Part shown: positions 6,018 through 12,421 of the stretch, one piece after another | Numbering within the stretch: the stretch's first letter is position 1 | Layout of the letters: each line of letters opens with the position of its first letter | NCBI GenBank assembly: GCA_937900305.1 | Contig: CALCCV010000480.1 | Span: 1 to 12,421 of the forward strand | Length of the DNA stretch: 12,421 bases | Source of the DNA: an uncultured Pseudobdellovibrionaceae bacterium | GTDB lineage: Bacteria > Bdellovibrionota > Bdellovibrionia > Bdellovibrionales > Bdellovibrionaceae | Reading direction: 5' to 3' | Translations under genes and position numbers: made by a program | Notes under the pieces: generated by a model | What the model was told of the DNA's origin: nothing | Database searches by the model: none | The model's input: only the letters and a program-made list of their open reading frames with translations

Positions 6018-8000
6018 ATGATAAGGTCGTCAGTCATCGGAGGGATCTCTGCATCCGCTCTGTTATTTTTTGTCTTATCTGCAGCGCAAGCTAAAGACCA
6101 ACGCATTCTTTTAAAACAAGCCGACTTTGATCCGAAGTCCTTGGGTCAAGCTCACTTTTCAAATGAAGATCGCGCGGTGTTGGGTCTTTACCTTTTGCAA
6201 TTCAATGAAACGCGGGGTCCGGCCGTGCGAGCCGACATTCAAGCTTCGGGTGGCGAGATCGTCGCCTACATACCGAACAGCACCTTCCTCGTTCGCATCA
6301 AAGGTGAAAAGGCCTTGCAACTTGGCTCTCAAGATTCTGTCCGTGCCGTTTTGCCTTACAAACCTGAATACAAAATGCAACGACCCGTACAAGACTTCTT
6401 GCGCAACTTAGGCACTCAAAAAACGGGGGAGTTTGTCATTATGGCAACGTCACTCGCTGACAAAGCCGCTGTCGTCGAATTGACAGTGAATTCTGGTGCA
6501 ACCATTGTCAATCCACAACGTGGTTTTCAATCGTTCATCGCCACTTTGCGGGCCGATCAGATTTTGAAGATCGCCTACAACCGCAACACGTTGTGGATGC
6601 AAGAGAGCACAGCTACTGGTTTAGATATGGAAAACGCCCGCAAAGTCGGCGGCACAGAAGCCGTTTCGGCCCGCCTGCCCGCCTTCACTGGCCAAGGCAT
6701 CATCGGGCACGTGATGGAAGGAGTCTATGACGAGCATCCTGACTTCGCAGCGACGGAGTTTCGCAAAGCCCCGATCGCCATCGGTGACGACACTCCTGAT
6801 TGGCATGGATCTGCGACCTACGGAATTGTTTTTGGATCTGGTGCTGGTCTCGCAAAAGCCAAAGGGATGCTCCCAGATGCTCAAGGTTATTTCACGAATC
6901 GCGAAGCCGTCATGAGCGGTGGAGTGAGTCGCTACGAACTCGTTAAAAATATGATCAAAGATTTCAAAGTCATGTTTCAAACGGCTTCATGGGGCCACAC
7001 CCAGACTTATGAATACACGGCCGAGTCAGCCGAGATGGACAAAATCATTTTCGATCTCGACATCCCAATCACTCAAAGTCAATCCAATATGGGATCTGTT
7101 CAATCGCGACCACAAGCTTGGGCGAAGAACATCATCTCTGTCGGAGCTCTTTACCACTTCAACAACGACGACATGACAGACGACTCTTGGAACTATGGCG
7201 GCAGCATCGGTCCATCCAAAGACGGTCGTATCAAACCAGATCTGTCGGCATTTTATGATGAAATCGACACGACTGATTCTGCCAGTGGCTACATGACGGA
7301 CTTTGGTGGAACTTCAGGCGCGACTCCGATCGTGGCCGGTCACGTTGGTCTCACCATTCAAATGTGGACCGATGGTTTATTTGGCAATGTCTTGGTTCCC
7401 GAAGGCGATCGCTTTGCAAATCGACCGCATGCCAGCACCGTGAAAGCGCTGTTGATCAACACAGCTCGCCAACATCAGTTTGAAGGTTTGGCTCATGATC
7501 GCACCCGCTCGCACCAAGGCTGGGGTTTTCCAAATTTAGACCGTATGAATTCACAGAAGGATCGTCTTCTCGTGGTCAACGAAGAGCACATATTGAAACA
7601 AGGTGAAACTCGCGTTTACAAAGTGACCGTTGAAGCTGGAGAATCCGAACTCAAGGCCACTTTCGTTTCGATGGAGCCTGAAGCCGCTGTTCCTTCAAGC
7701 GTACAAAAATTGAACAATATGGATCTGAAAGTGACTTCACCAACTGGCGAAGTGTTTTGGGGCAACAATGGTTTGCTCGAAAGCATGTACTCGAAAGCCG
7801 GCGGTGTTGCCAATACCATCGATCCCGTGGAAAACGTTTTTGTGAAAGATCCAGCTGCTGGCGAATGGACCGTTGAAGTGATCGCTTCGGAACTCAACGT
7901 GGACACTCACGTTGAAACTCCTGAGATCGATGCCGACTACGCTCTTGTGGTCTCTGGACTCGCTTTGCGCAGCACACCAGTGACAAAACTTCGGCAGTAA
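6018..8000 (+). CDS. Exported S8-family (subtilisin-like) serine protease with altered Asp site
   Basis: The 660-residue product begins with a signal peptide: basic MIR, a hydrophobic core at about 5-22, and a likely cleavage site after AQA at residue 25. It should be exported to the periplasm, envelope or outside. Residues 26-215 look like a propeptide with two inhibitor-like repeats (LLQFNETRGPAV near 59-70 and VIMATSLADKAAV near 140-152). The subtilase core spans about 220-510. It has His263 in WHGSATYGIVFG, an oxyanion-type Asn357 in SQSNMG, and the nucleophile Ser433 in GGTSGATPIVAG. The usual catalytic Asp segment (DTG before HPD) reads VMEGVYDEHPDF (232-243), so Met233 or Glu234 replaces Asp. 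A beta-rich C-terminal domain (about 520-650) resembles the P/PPC-type domains that often follow secreted subtilases. It may be an active Glu variant or a weakened enzyme. It stands alone with its own promoter, and no substrate can be inferred. Confidence 0.88.
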   Translation: MIRSSVIGGISASALLFFVLSAAQAKDQRILLKQADFDPKSLGQAHFSNEDRAVLGLYLLQFNETRGPAVRADIQASGGEIVAYIPNSTFLVRIKGEKALQLGSQDSVRAVLPYKPEYKMQRPVQDFLRNLGTQKTGEFVIMATSLADKAAVVELTVNSGATIVNPQRGFQSFIATLRADQILKIAYNRNTLWMQESTATGLDMENARKVGGTEAVSARLPAFTGQGIIGHVMEGVYDEHPDFAATEFRKAPIAIGDDTPDWHGSATYGIVFGSGAGLAKAKGMLPDAQGYFTNREAVMSGGVSRYELVKNMIKDFKVMFQTASWGHTQTYEYTAESAEMDKIIFDLDIPITQSQSNMGSVQSRPQAWAKNIISVGALYHFNNDDMTDDSWNYGGSIGPSKDGRIKPDLSAFYDEIDTTDSASGYMTDFGGTSGATPIVAGHVGLTIQMWTDGLFGNVLVPEGDRFANRPHASTVKALLINTARQHQFEGLAHDRTRSHQGWGFPNLDRMNSQKDRLLVVNEEHILKQGETRVYKVTVEAGESELKATFVSMEPEAAVPSSVQKLNNMDLKVTSPTGEVFWGNNGLLESMYSKAGGVANTIDPVENVFVKDPAAGEWTVEVIASELNVDTHVETPEIDADYALVVSGLALRSTPVTKLRQ

Positions 8001-8023
8001 TCAGAAATAAATCGAACTCGACT

Positions 8024-8046
8024 CTCGCAGCCAGTTTGGCTGCGAG
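8024..8046. terminator. Hairpin between convergent genes, possible bidirectional terminator
   Basis: CTCGCAGCC (8024-8032) and GGCTGCGAG (8038-8046) form a perfect 9-bp GC-rich stem with a 5-base loop. It lies 23 bases after the subtilase stop and 29 bases beyond the stop of the converging methyltransferase gene. Neither side has an immediate long T-run. The nearest on the plus strand is TTTT at 8074-8077, so the hairpin may end transcription only weakly or mainly protect 3' ends. Confidence 0.55.
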
Positions 8047-8075
8047 GCTCTAGCTCCGAGCGCTCAGCGACTCTT

Positions 8076-8975
8076 TTAAAACTTATCCTTAGATTTAATC
8101 ATCACTGAAAAGTACATGGGTCCAAATCCGGCCCGGTCGGGTAAAAAAGCATATCCATGTTCAGTCTCTTCCGCCAACGCTTGAATTTCTGGCGTCAACC
8201 ACCGAATCAAATCTTTGCGCACCCAAATTTCACCGGCTCTGCGTTTTAAAATTTTTGCGACAACCTGATCATTCTCCAAGGAACTCAAGCTGCATGTCGA
8301 ATAGACCAACCGACCCATCTCTCGAAGGCACAAAAAGGCCGAACTCAAAATCGAATACTGTCTAACGGCCAAACCTTTCGAACGAGCGGGTCGCCATTGC
8401 TGCAGCTCCACGCTACTTTGCAAAAGGTGTCGCTCACCCGAACAGGGGACGTCCGCCAGAACTGCGTCGAAAGAGTCCGGCTCTTTCAAGCCATACTTTT
8501 GCGCATCTGCACCTTTCACAAATAAAAAATCGCGCTCAGCGCGTGGAAAATATTGGGTCAAAATCCGCTTCAGATTTTCACGACGGCTCGACGAAAACTC
8601 GTTCGACACCAATCGTCCCTGCCCCTGCATCAAATTCATCAACAAAAGAGACTTCCCACCCGGAGCGGCGCAGAGATCAACCACATCCATTCCTGGCTTT
8701 GGCGCAAGGGCACAGGCCACCTGACAACTCGCCGGATCCAAAATATAGTGGCTCAGCACCGAACCACCGTCCACCTCTCGACGACCAGTGGCCTCACCCT
8801 TCTGCCATCTGACGAATCGCAACTCCTCAAATTGAGCTTGAAGCTCGCCTTCTAAATTTTCTAATTTCGCGTGGGGATTGCACCACGCCCACTTGACCGA
8901 ATCTTTCAGTAAAGCGGCCTTGATCTCCAGCCAGCGAGCACCATAAAAGTTTTCGTAAAATTCATCGAATGTCAA
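8076..8975 (-). CDS. NSUN4-like RNA cytosine-5 methyltransferase (NOL1/NOP2/Sun family)
   Basis: This 299-residue enzyme should transfer a methyl group from S-adenosylmethionine to C5 of a cytosine in RNA, most likely rRNA. The SAM-binding loop DLCAAPGGKSLLL is at 100-112. The two family cysteines are in ADVPCSGERH (174-183, Cys178, release) and YSTCSLSSLEND (225-236, Cys228, nucleophile). The ending GYAFLPDRAGFGPMYFSVM (274-292) is a normal family tail. The N terminus, FDEFYENFYGARWLEIKAALL (3-23), and the DVPC..xRH signature resemble mitochondrial NSUN4 rather than E. coli RsmB or RsmF. No separate RNA-binding domain is present. The start is a TTG eight bases after the kdsD stop, preceded by a modest TAGGT Shine-Dalgarno sequence. 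No later in-frame start would keep the conserved N terminus. It is probably cotranscribed with kdsD. The target nucleotide is unknown. Confidence 0.87.
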   Translation of the reverse strand: MTFDEFYENFYGARWLEIKAALLKDSVKWAWCNPHAKLENLEGELQAQFEELRFVRWQKGEATGRREVDGGSVLSHYILDPASCQVACALAPKPGMDVVDLCAAPGGKSLLLMNLMQGQGRLVSNEFSSSRRENLKRILTQYFPRAERDFLFVKGADAQKYGLKEPDSFDAVLADVPCSGERHLLQSSVELQQWRPARSKGLAVRQYSILSSAFLCLREMGRLVYSTCSLSSLENDQVVAKILKRRAGEIWVRKDLIRWLTPEIQALAEETEHGYAFLPDRAGFGPMYFSVMIKSKDKF

Positions 8976-8983
8976 AGTAAGAC

Positions 8984-9973
8984 CTAACGAACTTTGGCTT
9001 GCAAAAGATCCAAGAAATGAATAATTCCGACGGGTTTTTTGGGTTGGTTGGAACTCTGATCTAAGACAAACAAATACTGAAGACGAAACTGCTCCATCAA
9101 AAACAGCGCCTTTTCTGCCAACTCATTGGCATCGATAATTCGAGGATTTTTGTTCATTAAGTCTTGGGCCGTTCCCGAAAACGGGCTCTGGTCTTTGTCC
9201 AACTTTCGCCGAATGTCTCCATCGGTAATGACACCCAACAAGTTCTCTTCAGGATCGAGCACTCCGACCACACCGCGAACATCTCGGTGGGTCATCATGG
9301 CAAAAACATCCTTCATTGGACTTTCGGGTTTCACAAAGGGCAGACCCTGGCCCACATGCATGAAGTCTTTCACCCGTTTCACAAGTCGAAAGCCGAGACT
9401 TCCTCCTGGATGCAAAACCGCAAAATTTTCCGCCTTAAAACCACGCCCTTCTAAAACTGACATTGCAATTGCGTCACCCATCGCCAACGCCGCTGTGCTG
9501 CTTGCCGTTGGAGCAATCCCCAAGGGACAGGCCTCCTCCGCCACCTTTACATTTACGAAAATCTGGGAGCTGCGACCGAGCAAACTCTCAACCTCTCCCG
9601 CTAAGCCAATCACGGGCACGCCAATGCGTGCACAGTGCTCCATGACGATACCCAGTTCCGCCGTATGTCCACTGCTTGAAACTGCCATCACCACATCTTG
9701 GGCACTAATGATTCCCAAATCACCATGGCTCGCTTCGGCGGGGTGCAAAAAAACAGAAGGAGTTCCCGTCGAAGAAAACGTACTCGAAATTTTTCGAGCA
9801 ACGTGTCCCGATTTCCCCATTCCCGTTAAAACCAATTTTCCACTGCATGCTAAGATGGACTCGACGGCTCTGACAAAGTCATCGTTCACCCATTTTTTTA
9901 AACTCAAAATGGACTGGGCTTCGATATCTAAAACTTTTAGCCCTTGGAGAATGATTTTTTCTTTATTCAGCAT
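8984..9973 (-). CDS. kdsD: Arabinose-5-phosphate isomerase (KpsF/GutQ family)
   Basis: KdsD interconverts ribulose 5-phosphate and arabinose 5-phosphate, the first committed precursor of Kdo for lipopolysaccharide. At 329 residues it matches the family length. The SIS sugar-phosphate isomerase domain spans about 35-185, with LTGMGKSGHVARK (49-61) and HPAEASHGDLG (77-87). Lys54, Glu106, Glu147 and His188 align, all with the same offset of five, to the residues I recall as active-site Lys59, Glu111, Glu152 and His193 in the E. coli enzyme. Two CBS domains follow (about 205-265 and 268-325). The ATG start is 24 bases after the pyrG stop with a weak AGGAAA upstream. Its place between pyrG and a gene cluster containing kdsB supports a biosynthetic KdsD role over a capsule KpsF or sugar-uptake GutQ role. 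Confidence 0.93.
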   Translation of the reverse strand: MLNKEKIILQGLKVLDIEAQSILSLKKWVNDDFVRAVESILACSGKLVLTGMGKSGHVARKISSTFSSTGTPSVFLHPAEASHGDLGIISAQDVVMAVSSSGHTAELGIVMEHCARIGVPVIGLAGEVESLLGRSSQIFVNVKVAEEACPLGIAPTASSTAALAMGDAIAMSVLEGRGFKAENFAVLHPGGSLGFRLVKRVKDFMHVGQGLPFVKPESPMKDVFAMMTHRDVRGVVGVLDPEENLLGVITDGDIRRKLDKDQSPFSGTAQDLMNKNPRIIDANELAEKALFLMEQFRLQYLFVLDQSSNQPKKPVGIIHFLDLLQAKVR

Positions 9974-9997
9974 ACATCACCAGTTTCCTAGAAATAT

Positions 9998-11755
9998 TTA
10001 GACATGCACGGAAGATTTTACGCGTCTCACACTCTCCGCGCGAGCCACTCGGGCTTTCGCCTTAGTTCGCGCCGTTGGCAACTGCTTGCCAGTTTCGTCT
10101 TGGCGATTCAATGACGCCTTCACAAAGCTCGCAAACAAAGGATGTGGATCCACTGGCTTCGATTTGAATTCAGGATGAAACTGCACCGCCACAAACCATG
10201 GGTGATCTGGCAACTCAATCACCTCGACTAAATCACGATCAGGATTGATCCCGGCAATTTTCATTCCATGCTTTTCAAACAGACCTTTGAACTTGTTGTT
10301 AAATTCATAGCGATGACGATGTCGTTCGTGAATGATGACTGACTTATAAATTCGGTGACTCAAGCTCTCTGCCGAAAGCTTGCAGGCGAATGATCCCAAG
10401 CGCATGGTCCCACCTTTATTAGTGATTCCCTTTTGCTCCATCATCCAGTCAATCACAAAACTTCCCCGCGCGTTGGGACCTACAAACTCCCGCGAGGTAG
10501 CATCTTTAATACCACAGACGTTGCGGGCAAACTCAATGGCCGCCAGCTGCATTCCAAAACAGATTCCAAAAAATGGAATCTGCTTTTCACGCGCATAACG
10601 AATGGCCGCAATTTTACCCTCCACACCGCGACTGCCAAAGCCACCGGGAACCAAAATCCCGCCCACATCAGCCAGCGCGTGTTGAACATTTCGATCATTC
10701 AACTTTTCAGAATCAACATAAACGATGCTCACCTTGCAATTATTTTTAATGCCGCCGTGGACAATCGCTTCGTGCAAACTTTTATACGATTCCTTTAAGT
10801 CGACGTATTTACCGACGATCCCGATCTGCAATGTGTTTTCAGGTTCTTTGAGAGTCTTCACAATGTGCGACCACGCCTTTGTATTAGGCTTATCACCCTT
10901 CAGACCCAGTCGATTTTGGATTAGCTCATCAAACTTCTCTCGATGCAAAGCAAGCGGAACTTCATATATCGTTGACGAATCCTGTGCAGCAATAACCTGT
11001 TCAGCTTTTACGCTGCAAAATAAGGCGATTTTAGCTTTTAAAGATTGATCAATGAGCTTTTCAGATCGGCAGACCAAAAAATCTGGCTGCAAGCCCAGCG
11101 CACGCAACTCTTTGACCGAGTGTTGAGTTGGTTTGCTTTTCAATTCGCCGGCTGCCGCAATGTAGGGAACGTAGGTGACATGCACCAAACAGCAGTTTTC
11201 GAATCCCACATCAATGCGCATTTGGCGAATCGCTTCCAAAAATGGCTGACTCTCGATATCCCCAACGGTACCGCCGATTTCGACAATCACGACCTCTGCC
11301 CCCTGGCCGGCCTCGAATGTGCGAACTTTGATTTCATCCGTGATATGAGGAATCACCTGGACGGTTCCACCGAGATAATCTCCACGGCGTTCACGCGAAA
11401 TCACAGTGTCATAGATTTGCCCAGTGCTAACACTGTTCAATCGAGTCATGATCGACGAAGTAAATCTCTCGTAATGGCCCAAATCCAAATCTGTTTCGGC
11501 ACCATCTTCTGTGACATAAACTTCGCCATGTTGAAATGGAGACATCGTGCCAGGGTCGACGTTCAGGTAGGGATCAAACTTCATGATCGTCACCTTGAAA
11601 CCGCGGCCTTCTAGCAAAGTGCCAAGGCTCGCCGCCGTCAGCCCCTTGCCAATTGAGGAGACAACCCCTCCGGTGACAAAGATGAACTTTTGTTGGAGAG
11701 ACTTTTTCGTCGACTTTCTCGTCGAAATCACGCGCGCACGTCCCCGTTCCTTCAT
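9998..11755 (-). CDS. pyrG: CTP synthase with basic N- and C-terminal extensions
   Basis: CTP synthase makes CTP from UTP, ATP and glutamine. The synthetase domain begins at about residue 24 with the P-loop VTGGVVSSIGKG (27-38) and includes FDPYLNVDPGTMSP (60-73) and EIGGTVGDIES (159-169). The class I glutamine amidotransferase domain follows, with PGGFGSRG (370-377), the nucleophile Cys399 in GICFGMQ, and His527/Glu529 in FHPEF. All catalytic parts are present. The protein has 585 residues against a usual 535-550. About 20 extra residues rich in Arg and Lys precede the P-loop strand, and a basic tail of about 36 residues follows the normal end near 548. The ATG at 11755 is chosen over an adjacent GTG at 11758 because it lies seven bases from AGGAGG. 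It is flanked by kdsB and kdsD, and its CTP is the substrate for KdsB. Confidence 0.95.
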   Translation of the reverse strand: MKERGRARVISTRKSTKKSLQQKFIFVTGGVVSSIGKGLTAASLGTLLEGRGFKVTIMKFDPYLNVDPGTMSPFQHGEVYVTEDGAETDLDLGHYERFTSSIMTRLNSVSTGQIYDTVISRERRGDYLGGTVQVIPHITDEIKVRTFEAGQGAEVVIVEIGGTVGDIESQPFLEAIRQMRIDVGFENCCLVHVTYVPYIAAAGELKSKPTQHSVKELRALGLQPDFLVCRSEKLIDQSLKAKIALFCSVKAEQVIAAQDSSTIYEVPLALHREKFDELIQNRLGLKGDKPNTKAWSHIVKTLKEPENTLQIGIVGKYVDLKESYKSLHEAIVHGGIKNNCKVSIVYVDSEKLNDRNVQHALADVGGILVPGGFGSRGVEGKIAAIRYAREKQIPFFGICFGMQLAAIEFARNVCGIKDATSREFVGPNARGSFVIDWMMEQKGITNKGGTMRLGSFACKLSAESLSHRIYKSVIIHERHRHRYEFNNKFKGLFEKHGMKIAGINPDRDLVEVIELPDHPWFVAVQFHPEFKSKPVDPHPLFASFVKASLNRQDETGKQLPTARTKAKARVARAESVRRVKSSVHV

Positions 11756-11762
11756 CACCCAA

Positions 11763-11769
11763 CCTCCTC
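11763..11769 (-). promoter_or_regulatory. Ribosome binding site of pyrG
   Basis: On the minus strand GAGGAGG lies seven bases before the ATG at 11755, directly after a run of seven T. This strong site supports the start that includes the basic N-terminal extension. Confidence 0.8.
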
Positions 11770-11785
11770 AAAAAAACAATCCCTC

Positions 11786-11815
11786 ATCATAGGCTTGTTA
11801 GAGGTGTTTGGTCGC
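11786..11815 (-). promoter_or_regulatory. Possible weak promoter ahead of pyrG
   Basis: On the minus strand a TATGAT -10-like hexamer (11786-11791) is preceded, after 18 bases, by GCGACC (11810-11815), which matches only half of the -35 consensus. It lies in the 103-base kdsB-pyrG gap, which is long for this compact cluster. It could give pyrG some expression independent of kdsB, but the call rests mostly on the -10 element. Confidence 0.25.
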
Positions 11816-11851
11816 CTTATTTTGCGGTGCTCTGAATCGATTTCAAGCCAC

Positions 11852-11870
11852 GAAATTTTTATTAAATTTC
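11852..11870. repeat. AT-rich inverted repeat over the kdsB stop codon
   Basis: GAAATTT (11852-11858) and AAATTTC (11864-11870) are perfect reverse complements with a 5-base loop. The repeat covers the end of kdsB. With no GC in the stem beyond the outer pair it is a weak RNA hairpin, and in AT-rich sequence it could be chance. Confidence 0.25.
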
Positions 11871-12421
11871 TCGCGAGCCCGACAGAATCGCTTCAACAAC
11901 CTCTACATCTTCCGGCGCATCCACACCCACTGGCTGATAACTTCCCTCAAGCACCTGGATGGGAATGCCTAAATAGAGGGCGCGCAATTGCTCTAACGAT
12001 TCGGCCTGCTCAAGCCAAACTGGTGCCTGAGCACACAGGGCCTCCAAAGTGTCTCGACGATAGCCGTAAATTCCCACGTGCCGAAGGGCCTTCGCGCCGG
12101 AAACTCCATTGAAATCAAGACGTGAAAACGGAATGGGAAATCGACTAAAATAAATCGCCTCGCCACGAACGTTCGTTAAAACTTTAACCAGGTTCATCTC
12201 ACTCACATCTGTTGCCCGCAAAGGATGAGCCCACGTCGCCATCCGAACACGAGAATCCCTAAATTTTTGCGCCAATTCCTGAATCATCGCCGGCGGTAAA
12301 ACGGGCTCGTCCCCCTGAACATTGATAACAACGTCCCACTCCAAATCCTTAAGGCCCGCCCATATTCGATCAGTGCCTGACTCCCAAGTCGTCGCTGTCA
12401 TCACGACCTGCCCACCAAAGT
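11862..12421 (-). CDS. kdsB: 3-deoxy-manno-octulosonate cytidylyltransferase (CMP-Kdo synthetase), 5' end cut off
   Basis: KdsB activates Kdo with CTP to give CMP-Kdo, the donor for Kdo transfer to lipid A in Gram-negative bacteria. The frame is open to the window edge and 185 residues are visible. The family is about 250 residues, so roughly 65 N-terminal residues, including the start and the RLPGK-type nucleotide loop, lie outside. Visible family motifs are FGGQVVMT at the edge, then SGTDRIW, VINVQGDEP with the Asp expected to bind metal, YFSRFPIPF, HVGIYGYRRDTL and the C-terminal ESLEQLRALYLGIPI. A GTG at 12404 is in frame but falls inside the conserved FGG.VVMT strand and is not the start. 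The neighbours pyrG (CTP supply) and kdsD (Kdo precursor) fit the pathway. Confidence 0.95.
   Translation of the reverse strand, partial: FGGQVVMTATTWESGTDRIWAGLKDLEWDVVINVQGDEPVLPPAMIQELAQKFRDSRVRMATWAHPLRATDVSEMNLVKVLTNVRGEAIYFSRFPIPFSRLDFNGVSGAKALRHVGIYGYRRDTLEALCAQAPVWLEQAESLEQLRALYLGIPIQVLEGSYQPVGVDAPEDVEVVEAILSGSREI

Noticed and set aside
9126..10001. 291-codon open frame on the plus strand opposite kdsD
   Set aside because: The kdsD frame has all active-site motifs; the opposite frame has low-complexity composition and no domain.
11045..11614. 189-codon open frame on the plus strand opposite pyrG
   Set aside because: It lies in the antisense of the conserved CTP synthase domain and has no recognisable motif.
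11756..11758. GTG start for pyrG one codon upstream
   Set aside because: The adjacent ATG at 11755 has better spacing (seven bases) from AGGAGG; the difference is one residue.
11755..11791. Reiterative-transcription control of pyrG as in Bacillus
   Set aside because: That mechanism needs a transcript starting with a G-run at a defined site; the putative promoter is weak and the predicted start does not fall on the GGG.
11862..12404. GTG at 12404 as the start of kdsB
   Set aside because: It lies inside the conserved FGG.VVMT strand and the frame continues in family-like sequence to the window edge.

Overview
The window looks like chromosomal core DNA from a Gram-negative bacterium. It carries two Kdo (lipopolysaccharide inner-core sugar) genes, a bacterial-type ProRS with an editing insert, and an NtrY/NtrX two-component pair. 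The mix of a proteobacterial-style ntrYX pair, an NSUN4-like RNA methyltransferase and an exported subtilase, with moderate GC, would fit Bdellovibrionota or another 'deltaproteobacterial' lineage. That placement is an inference from gene content, not from a phylogeny. I see no insertion sequences, tRNA or rRNA genes, CRISPR arrays, phage genes or frameshifts. Genes are tightly packed, and no gene-free stretch exceeds about 180 bases.

Left block, plus strand (2-5842): the end of ribH (lumazine synthase), then ntrY (membrane sensor histidine kinase), ntrX (response regulator with a degenerate sigma54-type AAA+ domain) and proS (prolyl-tRNA synthetase). ribH and ntrY overlap by 8 bases, and ntrX and proS overlap as ATGA. 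A 78-base spacer with two small hairpins and a strong Shine-Dalgarno sequence separates ntrY from ntrX. The four genes look like one transcription unit in which the signalling pair is translationally coupled to housekeeping genes on both sides.

Middle (5843-8075): a single plus-strand gene for an exported S8-family (subtilisin-like) protease with its own promoter (TTGACC, 18 bases, TATATT). An 8-bp perfect inverted repeat begins about where transcription should start. The protease keeps the His, Ser and oxyanion Asn motifs, but Met-Glu stands where the catalytic Asp normally is. A perfect 9-bp hairpin follows in the gap between this gene and the convergent minus-strand block.

Right block, minus strand (read from 12421 down to 8076): partial kdsB (CMP-Kdo synthetase), pyrG (CTP synthase), kdsD (arabinose-5-phosphate isomerase) and an NSUN4-like RNA cytosine-5 methyltransferase. 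KdsD makes the precursor of Kdo, PyrG makes the CTP that KdsB uses, and KdsB makes CMP-Kdo, so three of the four genes serve Kdo supply. The methyltransferase follows kdsD after 8 bases and probably rides on the same transcript.

Nothing here amounts to a clearly new system. The points most worth a second look are the doubly degenerate AAA+ domain of NtrX and the altered catalytic Asp site of the subtilase, followed by the hairpin at the protease promoter and the basic tails on both ends of CTP synthase.
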